In this document: positions 1-7,843 of the stretch, in pieces | How the letters are laid out: each line of letters begins with the position of its first letter | Position numbering within the stretch: the stretch's first letter is position 1 | DNA from: Pseudomonadota bacterium | Lineage (GTDB): Bacteria > Pseudomonadota > Gammaproteobacteria > Burkholderiales > Burkholderiaceae_C | Assembly (NCBI GenBank): GCA_030535425.1 | Contig: JAUNHQ010000020.1 | Span: forward strand, 1-40,259 | Reading direction: 5' to 3' | DNA: 40,259 nucleotides | The notes under the pieces: model-generated | What the model was told of the DNA's origin: nothing | Database searches by the model: none | Seen by the model: only the letters and a program-made list of their open reading frames with translations | Program-made: the position numbers and the translations under genes

Positions 1-269
1 ACAACATGGCAGCATAAAAAAACTTGACACGGTTGCTCCCCCAGCGGGGGAGGGGCCAAGCAAAGGGCCGTGCAGCAGGCACATCAAATGGCTGCGGTAG
101 CCAAGCCATTCGGGAACACCGTGGCCTTAGGTCCCCCCGGCTACCGGCGTTGTCCCCTTGGGAGCTGAGGACCGCGGCTCCAAGTCTGCCTGCGCAGGCT
201 TGGACGGGCCGTAGGGCCACCGCTTGAGCGGCGAGCACCGGGGCGGCCGAAGGCCAACTCAGGGGGATC
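1..269. other. Non-coding region with palindromes
   Basis: I see no credible gene in this stretch; the open frames have no recognisable protein sequence and poor start signals. It holds several palindromes: a 7-bp hairpin around 36-52 and the perfect palindrome GCCTGCGCAGGC at 188-199. The 18 bases at 37-54 recur, inverted, inside the tex gene. The region lies downstream of the reverse-strand yggX gene. Confidence 0.5.
36..54. repeat. C/G-rich palindromic repeat, intergenic copy
   Basis: Arms CTCCCCC and GGGGGAG enclose the loop AGC. Read on the minus strand, positions 37-54 give CCCTCCCCCGCTGGGGGA, identical over 18 bases to 33234-33251 inside tex. Two copies in 40 kb, one intergenic and one genic, suggest a dispersed palindromic element. 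Confidence 0.6.
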
Positions 270-539
270 TCAGTTCGGCGGCACGTAACCAGCGGCAGTG
301 TCTGCGCCACTGCCAAAAAAATGGTTTTCCATCTGCCGCTTGAGGTAGTCGCGCGCGCGCTGGTCGGCCAGGTTCAGGCGGTTTTCATTGACCAGCATGG
401 TCTGGTGGCGGATCCAGTCTTGCCAGGCCTGCTTGCTCACGTTTTCCCAGATGCGTTTGCCCAGCTCGCCGGGGTAGGGCGGAAAGTCCAAACCTTCGGC
501 CTGGGTGCCGAGCTTGATGCAGTTGACCATGCGTGTCAT
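270..539 (-). CDS. yggX: Probable Fe(2+)-trafficking protein YggX
   Basis: Encodes 89 residues matching the small cytosolic YggX family along its whole length: the N-terminal MVNCIKLG with the conserved Cys7, then [30 protein letters not shown], and a C-terminal GYVPPN. YggX proteins are linked to iron handling and protection of Fe-S clusters from oxidative damage. The ATG at 539 is chosen because the family begins right here; the frame stays open upstream to 665 but adds 42 residues with no family similarity. It is divergent from the next gene. In enterobacteria yggX sits beside mutY; here mutY is about 7 kb away. Confidence 0.93.
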   Translation of the reverse strand: MTRMVNCIKLGTQAEGLDFPPYPGELGKRIWENVSKQAWQDWIRHQTMLVNENRLNLADQRARDYLKRQMENHFFGSGADTAAGYVPPN

Positions 540-729
540 GTTGAATGCCTTGTGGGGAAAGAGTAGGGGGAAACAGGTGCGGCACGCTGGCCGCGCGCTG
601 GCGCCGGGCACGCAGCCGTGCTTGCAAAGGCGCTGGCGGGGCCGCGACTTTAGCAATCTTGCCATCGGGCGTGCCGTTACGATTCACGCCTTTGCTATTT
701 CAGTTTGTTCTTTTTTGGAGACTGCTTCC

Positions 730-1815
730 ATGACATTGCCCTCCGTGCTTGACCCTGCTTTGTTTGCCCGTGCCCAGTCGCTGTTGAATGAGGAGTGGCT
801 GGCGCAGGACGAAGATCTGGCGCCGGTGCTGCCGCTGGTGCTGGCGCGTGGTGTGGGCGAGGACTGGCACAAGGCCGGCACTTTCCGCCATCACCTGGTG
901 GGTGTGGCGCGTTCACTGGCGCTGTGGGCGCAGCCGCGCGAGGTGCGCCTGCTGGGGCTGTTGCACAGCGTGTATGGCAACGCGTTTGTGGATCTGGTCA
1001 AGTTTGACGCCAGCACCGAGCGTGAGCGTCTGCAGGCGCTGATTGGCCACGAGGCGGAAGAGCTGGTTTACCAGTTCTGCACGGCGTCGCGCCGCGAGTT
1101 CGTGCGCAAGGCGCTGGCCGGGCAGATCGAGCCGGATGGCAGCATGCCCGTGGCGCGCAACGATGGCGGCCAAGTGGTGCTGCCGCCGCGCACGGTGGCC
1201 GCGTTTCTGGTCGTCACCATGGCCGACACCATTGAGCAGTGGTCGAGCTGGCAGGACGATGTGTATTCGCGCTTTCCCGCGCCCAACAGCCACCGCGCGC
1301 AGGCGGCGCACTGGGCTGCGTCGCTGTGGCCGGGGCCCATGCGCCCTTCAGGCCGCATGCTGCACCACATCAACCAGTTGGGCCTGGCGCTGCAACATCC
1401 GGCCCTCAAAGGGCTGCTGCCCATGCCGCCGGTGTTTGATGCCTGCACACAGGCACTGAGCGAGGCCGACGATGCCGCCTGCGCGGCGCTGTACTGGTCG
1501 GTCATTCAGCAGGACGTGCCCCTGGTGGATCTGGACGTGGCCACTGCCGTGCTGGAGCAGGCCGTGCGCCACAACCCCTGGGTGGGCGAGCCGCGCATGG
1601 TGCTGGCGCAGCTGTACCTGTCGGCTGGCCGTGCGCCAGAGGCAGCTCAGGCCGCAGAAGGCGCGCTAGCTGCTTTTTGCGCCTGGGGCAATTCCTGGGA
1701 CAAGCGCGTGGCCTGGGAGGCCTGGGTGGCCTGGACGCGCATCCTGCGCCAAAGCGCGCAAGAAGGCACCTGGCCCGAGCGGCTGGACAAGCTGAACAAC
1801 CTGGCGCTGCGGTAA
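730..1815 (+). CDS. DUF6817-like / TPR-containing protein, function unknown
   Basis: Encodes 361 residues. The ATG at 730 is preferred over upstream starts because GGAG at 717-720 lies nine bases before it. The N-terminal third carries a His-rich helical segment (TFRHHLVGVARSLALW, then LLGLLHSVYGNAF) reminiscent of DUF6817, a family distantly like metal-dependent HD proteins. The C-terminal third has TPR-like helices (EPRMVLAQLYLSAGRAPEAA). I see no signal peptide, so a cytosolic protein is likely. Around 1658-1676 the coding strand contains CGCGCTAGCTGCTTTTT, which resembles one arm of the AGCTAT repeats common in this family of bacteria. The domain assignment is from memory of motif shape and the function is not known. 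Confidence 0.8.
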   Translation: MTLPSVLDPALFARAQSLLNEEWLAQDEDLAPVLPLVLARGVGEDWHKAGTFRHHLVGVARSLALWAQPREVRLLGLLHSVYGNAFVDLVKFDASTERERLQALIGHEAEELVYQFCTASRREFVRKALAGQIEPDGSMPVARNDGGQVVLPPRTVAAFLVVTMADTIEQWSSWQDDVYSRFPAPNSHRAQAAHWAASLWPGPMRPSGRMLHHINQLGLALQHPALKGLLPMPPVFDACTQALSEADDAACAALYWSVIQQDVPLVDLDVATAVLEQAVRHNPWVGEPRMVLAQLYLSAGRAPEAAQAAEGALAAFCAWGNSWDKRVAWEAWVAWTRILRQSAQEGTWPERLDKLNNLALR

Positions 1816-1877
1816 TTTCCCCCTGCCTGGCCGCTGCCCATGCCAGCCGGCCAGGCGCTGCCTTGGCCTAAGCGGCC

Positions 1878-2375
1878 TCATGGTTTCAACGGGATCGGCG
1901 TGGCGCGGTCGATGGGCACGGCCGTCAGGCTGTTTTGGGGCGAGCCTTCGATGAGCTTGTCTGAATAGGTCAGATACACCAGCGTGTTGCGCCCGGTATC
2001 GACCATGCGCACCACGCGCAGGCGCTTGAACAGCACCGACATACGTTCACTGAACACTTCCTGCTGGCGCAGCAGCTCGCCCTTGAACGTCACTGGCCCC
2101 ACCTGGCGGCAGGCAATGGAGGCTTCGGCCCTGTCTTCGGCCAGGCCCAGCCCGCCTTTGATGCCACCGGTGCGCGCCCGCGAGACATAGCACGTCACCC
2201 CGGCGACCAGCGGGTCGTCATACGCTTCCACCACGATCTTGTGGTTAGGACCGAGCCACTGAAAGGCGGTGTCCACATCGCCAATCTTCTGTGCCTGCGC
2301 AGTGCTTGCCATGCTCAGCAGCAGGGCGAAGACGAGGGCAGGGCAACAGGGTGTCATGCGTTTCGGGCTGTTCAT
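1878..2375 (-). CDS. creA: CreA family periplasmic protein
   Basis: Encodes 165 residues from the ATG at 2375, or 169 from the ATG at 2387. A hydrophobic signal peptide (VFALLLSMASTAQA) precedes the CreA core: QKIGDVDTAFQW, HKIVVEAYDDPLVAGVTCYV, SRARTGGIKGGLGLAED, and a second Cys in ASIACRQVGPV. CreA is a conserved proteobacterial exported protein, historically called catabolite regulation protein A, with no firm biochemical role. The first four residues of the longer form (MAFF) come from an AGCTAT-type repeat that begins at 2377, so I favour the inner start. The gene is divergent from the lipoyl H-like protein and the repeat fills the space between them. Confidence 0.9.
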   Translation of the reverse strand: MNSPKRMTPCCPALVFALLLSMASTAQAQKIGDVDTAFQWLGPNHKIVVEAYDDPLVAGVTCYVSRARTGGIKGGLGLAEDRAEASIACRQVGPVTFKGELLRQQEVFSERMSVLFKRLRVVRMVDTGRNTLVYLTYSDKLIEGSPQNSLTAVPIDRATPIPLKP

Positions 2376-2376
2376 G

Positions 2377-2431
2377 AAAAAGGCCATTTGAGCGCTTCCA
2401 TAAAGGGTTTAAAGCTACTAAAATTGTAGTA
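2377..2431 (+). repeat. AGCTAT-type hairpin repeat, copy A
   Basis: Block GGCCATTTGAGCG at 2382-2394, then AAAGGGTTTAAAGCTAC, then a hairpin with arms CTAC (2415-2418) and GTAG (2426-2429) around a 7-base loop. Other copies have AGCTAT/ATAGCT; here both arms have changed together so pairing is kept. It occupies the divergent gap between creA and the H-like gene. Confidence 0.75.
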
Positions 2432-2455
2432 ATAATGCCCTGCCAGAATACACGC

Positions 2456-2941
2456 ATGACCCTTGCTGCCCATACGCATCCGCCCGATTTGTACTACCTC
2501 ATGGCGCACCAGGTTTGGGCGCGCCTGCATGGCGACGGCATGGCCACGGTGGGCATAACCCGCCTGGGCGTGGCGCTGTCGGGCGAAATCTACATGTGCC
2601 GCGCCAAGCGTGTGGGCACCGAAGTGGCCCAGGGCGGCACGGTGGCGGTGGTGGAGCTGTCCAAATCCGTCGTGGCCGTCAAATCGCCCGTCAGCGGCCA
2701 GGTGGTGCAGGTCAATGAGGCGCTGCACGAACAGCCCGAACTGGTGCACCGCGAGCCATACGGCGATGGCTGGATAGCCCGCTTGCGCCTGACCGATTGG
2801 GCGCAAGACCTGCCCGCACTGCTGCATGGCGAGGCCGTGGCTGCGGCCATGCAGCACCACGCCTGGCTGCACCGGCATGCGCTGGTGCCCGCGACCAGCG
2901 GCGGTGTGCTTCAGGCCGAACCCCCGCAGTCCGCGCCATGA
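2456..2941 (+). CDS. Stand-alone glycine cleavage H-like lipoyl protein
   Basis: Encodes 161 residues from the ATG at 2456; an ATG at 2435 would add seven residues but abuts the repeat. The protein has the H-protein fold: VWARLHGDGMATVGITRLG, then VELSKSVVAVKSPVSGQVV and VNEALHEQPELV. Lys70 in ELSKS aligns with the lipoylated lysine of GcvH (ESVKA). No gcvT or gcvP is nearby. Instead its stop codon overlaps the start of a DsrE-like gene (ATGA), so the two are probably translated together. H-like lipoyl proteins outside glycine cleavage are known in sulfur metabolism (LbpA with sHdr); a related carrier role is possible but is inference. The C-terminal ~25 residues look like a tail. Confidence 0.85.
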   Translation: MTLAAHTHPPDLYYLMAHQVWARLHGDGMATVGITRLGVALSGEIYMCRAKRVGTEVAQGGTVAVVELSKSVVAVKSPVSGQVVQVNEALHEQPELVHREPYGDGWIARLRLTDWAQDLPALLHGEAVAAAMQHHAWLHRHALVPATSGGVLQAEPPQSAP

Positions 2942-3333
2942 GCTTTACCGAACATCCTGCCCATGGCGTAGCCATCTTGCTGTGGGCGGCCAGCCCGGCC
3001 GTGCCTGAGCGCTTGGCCACGCCTTTTTTTCATGCCGCTGCTGCGGCTGCGATGGATACGCCAGTGGAGCTGTATTTCACTGCCGCCAGCGTGCGCCTGC
3101 TGGCCCCTGGCGTAGCCCAGGGTTTGCGTGCCAGCGCGCACCACAGCAAAACCATTTACGACGCCATGCGCGAAGCCCACGACAACGGCGCGCGCTTTTA
3201 CGCCTGCACCGATGCGCTGCACGCGCAAGGCCTGAACCCCAAGGCGCTGATCCCTGAGTGCAGCGGCCCCGGCGGTGCCGTGCAATTCATGGCCCGCGCG
3301 CTGGATTTGCGCTGGCGCACACTGGTGTTCTGA
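2938..3333 (+). CDS. DsrE/DsrF-like sulfur-relay family protein
   Basis: Encodes 131 residues. The ATG at 2938-2940 overlaps the TGA of the H-like gene, which fixes the start. The sequence fits the DsrE-like fold: an N-terminal beta strand (VAILLWAASP), PVELYFTAASVRLL, a helix AMREAHDNGARFYACTDAL with Cys90, and ALIPECSGPGGAVQF with Cys108. DsrE-fold proteins carry persulfide on a conserved Cys in sulfur transfer, or act as small subunits of unknown role; Cys90 is the likely position here. Pairing with a lipoyl carrier suggests a shared thiol or sulfur-transfer job, which is inference. It is convergent with the glycine-rich gene on the other strand. Confidence 0.78.
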   Translation: MSFTEHPAHGVAILLWAASPAVPERLATPFFHAAAAAAMDTPVELYFTAASVRLLAPGVAQGLRASAHHSKTIYDAMREAHDNGARFYACTDALHAQGLNPKALIPECSGPGGAVQFMARALDLRWRTLVF

Positions 3334-3437
3334 GCCTGAAGCGCTTTTTTTGGGGGGGGCTTGGCTTGGCCAGCAGGCCCGCGCAGAGCCAGCGGGCCCA
3401 CGGCCCGGGCTTCGGCGCCAAAGTGAACGGGCGGGGC

Positions 3438-3469
3438 GGCCGCTTGCATCTTGCGGCCAAGGCGTTTTT
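3438..3469 (+). terminator. Weak terminator candidate after the DsrE-like gene
   Basis: Arms GGCCGC (3438-3443) and GCGGCC (3453-3458) enclose nine bases, but the run of five T starts only after six further bases (3465). It is not a textbook intrinsic terminator. It lies between the convergent DsrE-like and glycine-rich genes. Confidence 0.3.
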
Positions 3470-4767
3470 CAGCCCCGTGTGTGCCCCCGGCGCATGGCGG
3501 CAATGCCAGCCACGCTCAGCGACAGCAGCAGCAGCGCCCATTGACCCAGTGTGGGCACGGCAGTCACTGTGCCGCCGCCCGTGCGCGTCAGCGTGTAGGT
3601 GCAAACCACGTTGGTATCGGCAGCGGTTACAACACCCGTTTGGGGCGGCGTGTTGGCCCCCAGCACAAACGGACCATTGCTGGTGCAGCTGAGGGCAGCA
3701 CTGTAAGTACCGCTGCCAGTGAAACTGGGCGCAGGCAAGCTCAAGCTGCCGCCTGCGGCGGGCAAGGGCACGCGCGTGCCTTGCGTGGTGTTGCCGCCAG
3801 CGGCTGCGGTGGAGTTGACCGAAGCGGCCCCTACGCCCGTCGTGGTGGCGCTCATGGTGTCGCCCGCCACCGCGTTGGCTGGCCAAACCACTTGCAGCAG
3901 CACCGAAGGCAGGGGCGTGGCAGTGAAGCTGCCTGCGCCCGCCGTGGACGTGGCACTGCCTGCGGTGGCGTTGTCAAAAGGTGCGCCCGCGCCGCCGCCA
4001 GCCGGGTCAAGCTGGGCGTTGGTGACGCTGCCTGGGCGGTAGCAGGACGTGCCTGCCACGCCCCCCGTGGCGGGTCTGGCTGTGGCGGCGTTGTTGCCAT
4101 TCGTGTTGTCGATACCCGCCACGCCAGCCGCGCCGCCGGTGTAGCCGCCGCCGCCACCACCCGCGCCGCCGCCGTCGGAGGTGGGGTTGGTTTCTGCCTG
4201 GCCATGGCCAGCCTGGCCGCAATCGTTCGCTGCCGCCAGCGGCGCCGCTGCAGCGCTGCCCGCCAGGCCCGGCACATACCAGGAGCCGCCACCGCCACCG
4301 CCGCCGCCGCCGGCCTGGAGCACGGCCACGCCATTGAGTGCCAGCACGCTACCGCCACCGCCGCCACCGCCCGCGCCGCTGACCGCGCTGGGGTAGGGCT
4401 GGCGCGGATAGCCGCCCCTGCCGCCATTGCCCGTGCCGCTGCCGCCTGCCCCGCCGCCGGTCAGCGCCACCAGGTTGCGGCCGTTCAAACCGCCCGCGCC
4501 CAAGGTGGGGGTCAGCGTGTCGCCGGGGTTGACGGCCAGGGTGGCCGTGACCAGCGCACCTGCGCCGCCAGCGCCGCCTGCACTGGCGGGCAGGTTGTTT
4601 TGCGGACTTGCGGGGTCATCCCGTCCTCCCGCACCACCACCGGCGCCGCCCAGGCTGACGGAATAGAAATACACATCGGCGGGCACAGTCAGCGCCTGCG
4701 CCCAAACGGTGGAGCCGCCCAGCAGCAAAGCCGCTGCCATGGCTGCAAGTCGTATGTGATGGTTCAT
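3469..4767 (-). CDS. Glycine-rich secreted protein with IPTL-CTERM tail
   Basis: Encodes 432 residues. The start has an AAGG element nine bases upstream and a signal peptide (MNHHIRLAAMAAALLLGGS, cleavage near VWAQA). The body is low-complexity, full of GGAGG and GGGGG tracts, with scattered NGN and TSC segments and a more ordered region near residues 270-400. The end is VPTLGQWALLLLSLSVAGI followed by AAMRRGHTRG. This is the tripartite IPTL-CTERM sorting signal: motif, membrane helix, basic tail. Such proteins are exported, held at the membrane and processed by an exosortase-like system. No sorting enzyme is in this window. The gene lies directly downstream of metH1 on the same strand, where the second half of a split metH would be expected. 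Ligand or surface role unknown. Confidence 0.85.
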   Translation of the reverse strand: MNHHIRLAAMAAALLLGGSTVWAQALTVPADVYFYSVSLGGAGGGAGGRDDPASPQNNLPASAGGAGGAGALVTATLAVNPGDTLTPTLGAGGLNGRNLVALTGGGAGGSGTGNGGRGGYPRQPYPSAVSGAGGGGGGGSVLALNGVAVLQAGGGGGGGGGSWYVPGLAGSAAAAPLAAANDCGQAGHGQAETNPTSDGGGAGGGGGGYTGGAAGVAGIDNTNGNNAATARPATGGVAGTSCYRPGSVTNAQLDPAGGGAGAPFDNATAGSATSTAGAGSFTATPLPSVLLQVVWPANAVAGDTMSATTTGVGAASVNSTAAAGGNTTQGTRVPLPAAGGSLSLPAPSFTGSGTYSAALSCTSNGPFVLGANTPPQTGVVTAADTNVVCTYTLTRTGGGTVTAVPTLGQWALLLLSLSVAGIAAMRRGHTRG

Positions 4768-4864
4768 GGGGTTTACCTTGCGTTTGCGAAATGAACGTAA
4801 TGGTACGCAACGTTACAAGACATTGCCCGTGCCTGCCGCACGGCCCGTACCGCTTCAGGCCGCC

Positions 4865-5911
4865 TCAGGCCGCCTCGCGGTAGCCCATGGCGTGCAGCCC
4901 GCGCGGGGCCAGCGGGCCCACGGCCTGGGCGATGGCGCCAATGTGATCGGGCGTGGTGCCGCAGCAGCCGCCCACGATGTTCACCAGCCCTTCGGCCGCA
5001 AACTCATGCACCAGGCGGCTGGTGACTTCGGGCGTTTCGTCAAAGCCGGTGTCGCTCATGGGGTTGGGCAGGCCGGCGTTGGGGTAGCAGCTGATGAAGG
5101 TGTCGGGCGCGGCCTTGGCCAGCTCTTGGATGTAGGGGCGCATCAGCGCCGCGCCCAGGGCGCAGTTCAGCCCCACCGACAGCGGCTGGGCATGCCGCAC
5201 GCTGTGCCAGAAGGCGGTGACGGTCTGGCCCGAGAGCACGCGGCCCGAGGCGTCGGTGACGGTGCCCGAGATCATGATGGGCAGGCGCTCGCCCGTTTGC
5301 TCGAGCGCCTCGTCAATGGCAAACAGGGCCGCCTTGGCGTTGAGGGTGTCGAAGATGGTTTCCACCAGCAGCACGTCGGCCCCGCCTTCCATCAGGGCCA
5401 GGGTCTGCTCCAGGTAGGCGGCGCGCAGTTGCTCGAACGTGATGTTGCGCGCGCCGGGGTCGTTCACGTCGGGGCTGATGCTGGCCGTGCGCGGCGTGGG
5501 GCCCAGCGCGCCGGCCACGTAGCGCGGGCGCTCGGGCGTGCTGAACTTGTCGCAGGCCGCGCGCGCCAGGCGGGCGCTTTGCACGTTCATCTCGCGCGCC
5601 AGATGGGCCATGTCGTAGTCCTCCTGCGCCACGGTGGTGGCGCCGAAGGTGTTGGTCTCGATCAAATCGGCCCCGGCGGCCAGGTATTGCTCGTGAATGG
5701 CGGCAATCACGTCGGGCCGGGTCAGGCTGAGCAGTTCGTTGTTGCCCTTGACGTCCTTGTGAAAGTCCTTGAAGCGCTCGCCCCGGTACTGTTCTTCGGT
5801 CAGCTTGAATCGCTGGATCATGGTGCCCATGGCCCCGTCCAGAATGACCAGGCGCTGGGCCAGGGTGGCGGGCAGGGTTTGGGCGCGGGTGTAAGCGGGT
5901 AAGGGGCTCAT
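4865..5911 (-). CDS. metH: Methionine synthase, homocysteine S-methyltransferase part (split MetH)
   Basis: Encodes 348 residues; the ATG at 5911 is chosen because family similarity starts soon after it ([19 protein letters not shown]). It is the N-terminal homocysteine-binding barrel of cobalamin-dependent Met[43 protein letters not shown], and the zinc ligands Cys250 (GLNCALG), Cys316 and Cys317 ([11 protein letters not shown]). It stops where intact MetH would continue into the folate, cobalamin and reactivation domains, and no such sequence follows. A split MetH is usual in Comamonadaceae, so this is probably a natural half, not a truncation. The partner gene is not in this window; the next gene on this strand is the glycine-rich IPTL-CTERM protein. 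Confidence 0.93.
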   Translation of the reverse strand: MSPLPAYTRAQTLPATLAQRLVILDGAMGTMIQRFKLTEEQYRGERFKDFHKDVKGNNELLSLTRPDVIAAIHEQYLAAGADLIETNTFGATTVAQEDYDMAHLAREMNVQSARLARAACDKFSTPERPRYVAGALGPTPRTASISPDVNDPGARNITFEQLRAAYLEQTLALMEGGADVLLVETIFDTLNAKAALFAIDEALEQTGERLPIMISGTVTDASGRVLSGQTVTAFWHSVRHAQPLSVGLNCALGAALMRPYIQELAKAAPDTFISCYPNAGLPNPMSDTGFDETPEVTSRLVHEFAAEGLVNIVGGCCGTTPDHIGAIAQAVGPLAPRGLHAMGYREAA

Positions 5912-6030
5912 TGGCCAATTGTAGGAAAGCAGGGTAAACCCCGTGCCCTCATGGATCCAAGCGGGGAACTGCGCTGCCCTGCGCGCGCTCATGGCATGCT
6001 GTTACGTATTGTGAGAAAGGGGCTTTTGCC

Positions 6031-6801
6031 GTGCGCCGCTTGGCTTTGCTGATCAGTGCCCTGGGCACGCTGCTGTTTGGCGGCTTGCTGGTTTTGAGCT
6101 TTGCCAGTCCGCTGGCATTGGAGCGCGCGGCGCGCGAGGTGGTGCGCATGGAGGTGCAGCGGCGCGTGGGCGAGCGCATCGATGTGCTGAGCCAGTCCCG
6201 CCTGACGCAGCTGGCGGGCCGCGCGCTGCGGCAGACCGAGGCGCAGATGGCGCAAATGCAAGAAGCCCTTCGTCGCGACGTGCCCGCGCGCGTGGCGGAT
6301 GTGGTGGCGCAGATGATGAACCCCGACTGTGAATGCCGCCGCCGCATGGCTGAGCGCACCCGCGCGCAGCAGCAGGAGCGCCTGGACAGCCTGGGCCGCG
6401 TGCGCGAGCGGCTGGGGCAGCTGATCGAATCGGCCTATGGCACGGTGCGCGACGAGTTGCTGCGCGAGCTGCGCATCGTCAGCGGCTCCAACGCCGTGGC
6501 CTTTGCCCTGCTGGGCGTGGTGACGCTGCTGCGCCGGCGCGCCACCTGGCATTTGCTGCTGCCCGTGCTGGTGCTGACGGGCGCGGTGCTGATCAGCACG
6601 GGCCTGTACCTGTTCAACCAGGACTGGCTGCACACGCTGCTGTTTGGCCAGTACGTGGGCTGGGCCTACAGCGCCTATCTGGCCGTGGTGGCGGGTTTTC
6701 TGGCTGACCTGGCGTTCAACCGCGGGCGGGTGAGCACGGAGATCGTGAACGGCGTGCTGCAGGCCGTTGGCGAGGCAGGCAGCAGCATCTCACCGTGCTG
6801 A
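6031..6801 (+). CDS. Membrane protein with large extracytoplasmic coiled coil, function unknown
   Basis: Encodes 256 residues from a GTG at 6031, with GAAAGG about twelve bases upstream. The layout is one N-terminal membrane helix (residues 4-25), a charged helical region of about 125 residues rich in Arg, Glu and Gln (coiled-coil-like), then three membrane helices (about 152-167, 172-193, 208-228). A CEC motif (Cys100, Cys102) sits mid-way in the soluble part and could bind metal or form a disulfide. I do not recognise the family. It stands alone: divergent from metH1 and convergent with the ABC ATPase. Confidence 0.75.
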   Translation: MRRLALLISALGTLLFGGLLVLSFASPLALERAAREVVRMEVQRRVGERIDVLSQSRLTQLAGRALRQTEAQMAQMQEALRRDVPARVADVVAQMMNPDCECRRRMAERTRAQQQERLDSLGRVRERLGQLIESAYGTVRDELLRELRIVSGSNAVAFALLGVVTLLRRRATWHLLLPVLVLTGAVLISTGLYLFNQDWLHTLLFGQYVGWAYSAYLAVVAGFLADLAFNRGRVSTEIVNGVLQAVGEAGSSISPC

Positions 6802-6810
6802 AAGGCCGCT

Positions 6811-7611
6811 TCAACGCCCGGCCTGTGCGGCGGCCATGGTTTCGGCGCGGATTTCCTCGGTCAGCCGGGCCTTGAGCTGCATGAACTCGGGCGTGGTTTT
6901 CAGGGTGTAGTGGCGCGGGTGGGCAAAGTCCACGGCGATCTCGGTCTTGATGCGTCCGGGCCGCGCGCTGAAAACCATGACGCGGTTGGCCATGAAGATG
7001 GCTTCGTCGATGTCGTGGGTGACAAAGAGCACGGTTTTTTGTGCCTGCTCCCAGATGCCCAGCAGCAGCTCTTGCATGAGCACGCGGGTCTGGTTGTCCA
7101 GCGCGCCGAAGGGTTCGTCCAGCAGCAGAATCTTGGGGTCGCTGGCCAGCGCGCGGGCAATGGCGGTGCGCTGCTGCATGCCGCCGGAAAGCTGCTTGGG
7201 GTAGTGGTGCTCAAAACCGCGCAGGCCCACTTTTTCAATAAAGAAGTCGCTGCGCTCTTTTTGCTCGGCCGCGCTGGCGCCGCGCTCGCGCAGGCCAAAG
7301 CGGATGTTCTGCTCCACCGTCAGCCAGGGAAAAAGCGTGTAGCTTTGAAAGACCATGCCCCGGTCGGCGCCGGGGCCGGTGATGGGCTGGCCTTCCAGCG
7401 TGACCTTGCCTTCGGTGGGAAAGTCCAGCCCCGCCACGATGCGCAGCAGCGTGGATTTGCCACAGCCTGAGGGGCCGAGGATGGTGACGAAGTCGTTTTC
7501 GCGCACTTGCAGGTCAATGGGGCGCAGCGCCTGCGTAGGGGGCTTGCCGCGCGCGCCCGCGAAAACGCGGGTCACGCCGTGGACGGCCAGTTGAATAGGT
7601 GGGTGGGACAT
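6811..7611 (-). CDS. ABC transporter ATPase, nitrate/sulfonate/taurine type, orphan
   Basis: Encodes 266 residues with a complete ABC ATPase: Walker A GPSGCGKST at 46-54, Q-loop MVFQSYTLFPWLTV, signature LSGGMQQR, Walker B ILLLDEPFGALD, and H-loop FVTHD. The sequence style (FPWLTVEQNI, DIDEAIFMANRVMVFSARPGRI) is that of the SsuB/TauB/NrtD group, which powers uptake of nitrate, sulfonates, taurine or thiamine precursors with a permease and a periplasmic binding protein. Neither partner is next to it: mutY lies upstream past a repeat, and an opposite-strand membrane protein lies downstream. The substrate cannot be named. The start at 7611 has no strong ribosome-binding site. Confidence 0.88.
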   Translation of the reverse strand: MSHPPIQLAVHGVTRVFAGARGKPPTQALRPIDLQVRENDFVTILGPSGCGKSTLLRIVAGLDFPTEGKVTLEGQPITGPGADRGMVFQSYTLFPWLTVEQNIRFGLRERGASAAEQKERSDFFIEKVGLRGFEHHYPKQLSGGMQQRTAIARALASDPKILLLDEPFGALDNQTRVLMQELLLGIWEQAQKTVLFVTHDIDEAIFMANRVMVFSARPGRIKTEIAVDFAHPRHYTLKTTPEFMQLKARLTEEIRAETMAAAQAGR

Positions 7612-7736
7612 GGCAGATGAAGAAAGAGCCTCTCGCCCCCTGGTGGGCGCGGGCGCCGATGTTTAACACAAACGGGGCTGTATCAGGGCAGGGCTGCGCC
7701 TGCCATCTGTGCCGCGATGCGAATAGGATGCTTAAC

Positions 7737-7795
7737 AAAAAAGGCCATTCGCGCGTGTATATAGAGGGTTTTTAGCTATCAAAAGTATAGTTTTG
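7737..7795 (+). repeat. AGCTAT-type hairpin repeat, copy B
   Basis: Block GGCCATTCGCGCG at 7743-7755, GAGGGTTTTTAGCTAT, then arms AGCTAT (7774-7779) and ATAGTT (7787-7792) around a 7-base loop. It lies between mutY and the ABC ATPase, both on the minus strand. The 19 bases 7774-7792 are nearly identical to 33773-33791 in tex. Confidence 0.8.
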
Positions 7796-7843
7796 TGTGC
7801 GGCGCCGGTATCAGGCCTGCGGGCGGCATATGTGCCGCTGGGG

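Noticed and set aside
24-227. 67-codon open frame at the left edge
   Set aside because: It runs through palindromic repeat sequence, has no ribosome-binding site and encodes no recognisable protein.
3451-4794. Long open frame (447 codons) opposite the glycine-rich gene
   Set aside because: It is the complement of Gly/Ala-rich codons; the protein is Ala/Arg-rich without any recognisable motif.
4768-4830. Possible LuxR-type box (CGTAA...GTTAC) before the glycine-rich gene
   Set aside because: The arms are short and imperfect; too little to support an operator call.
5912-6030. SAH or cobalamin riboswitch before metH1
   Set aside because: The 119-base leader shows no recognisable conserved riboswitch elements, and the space is short for a cobalamin riboswitch.
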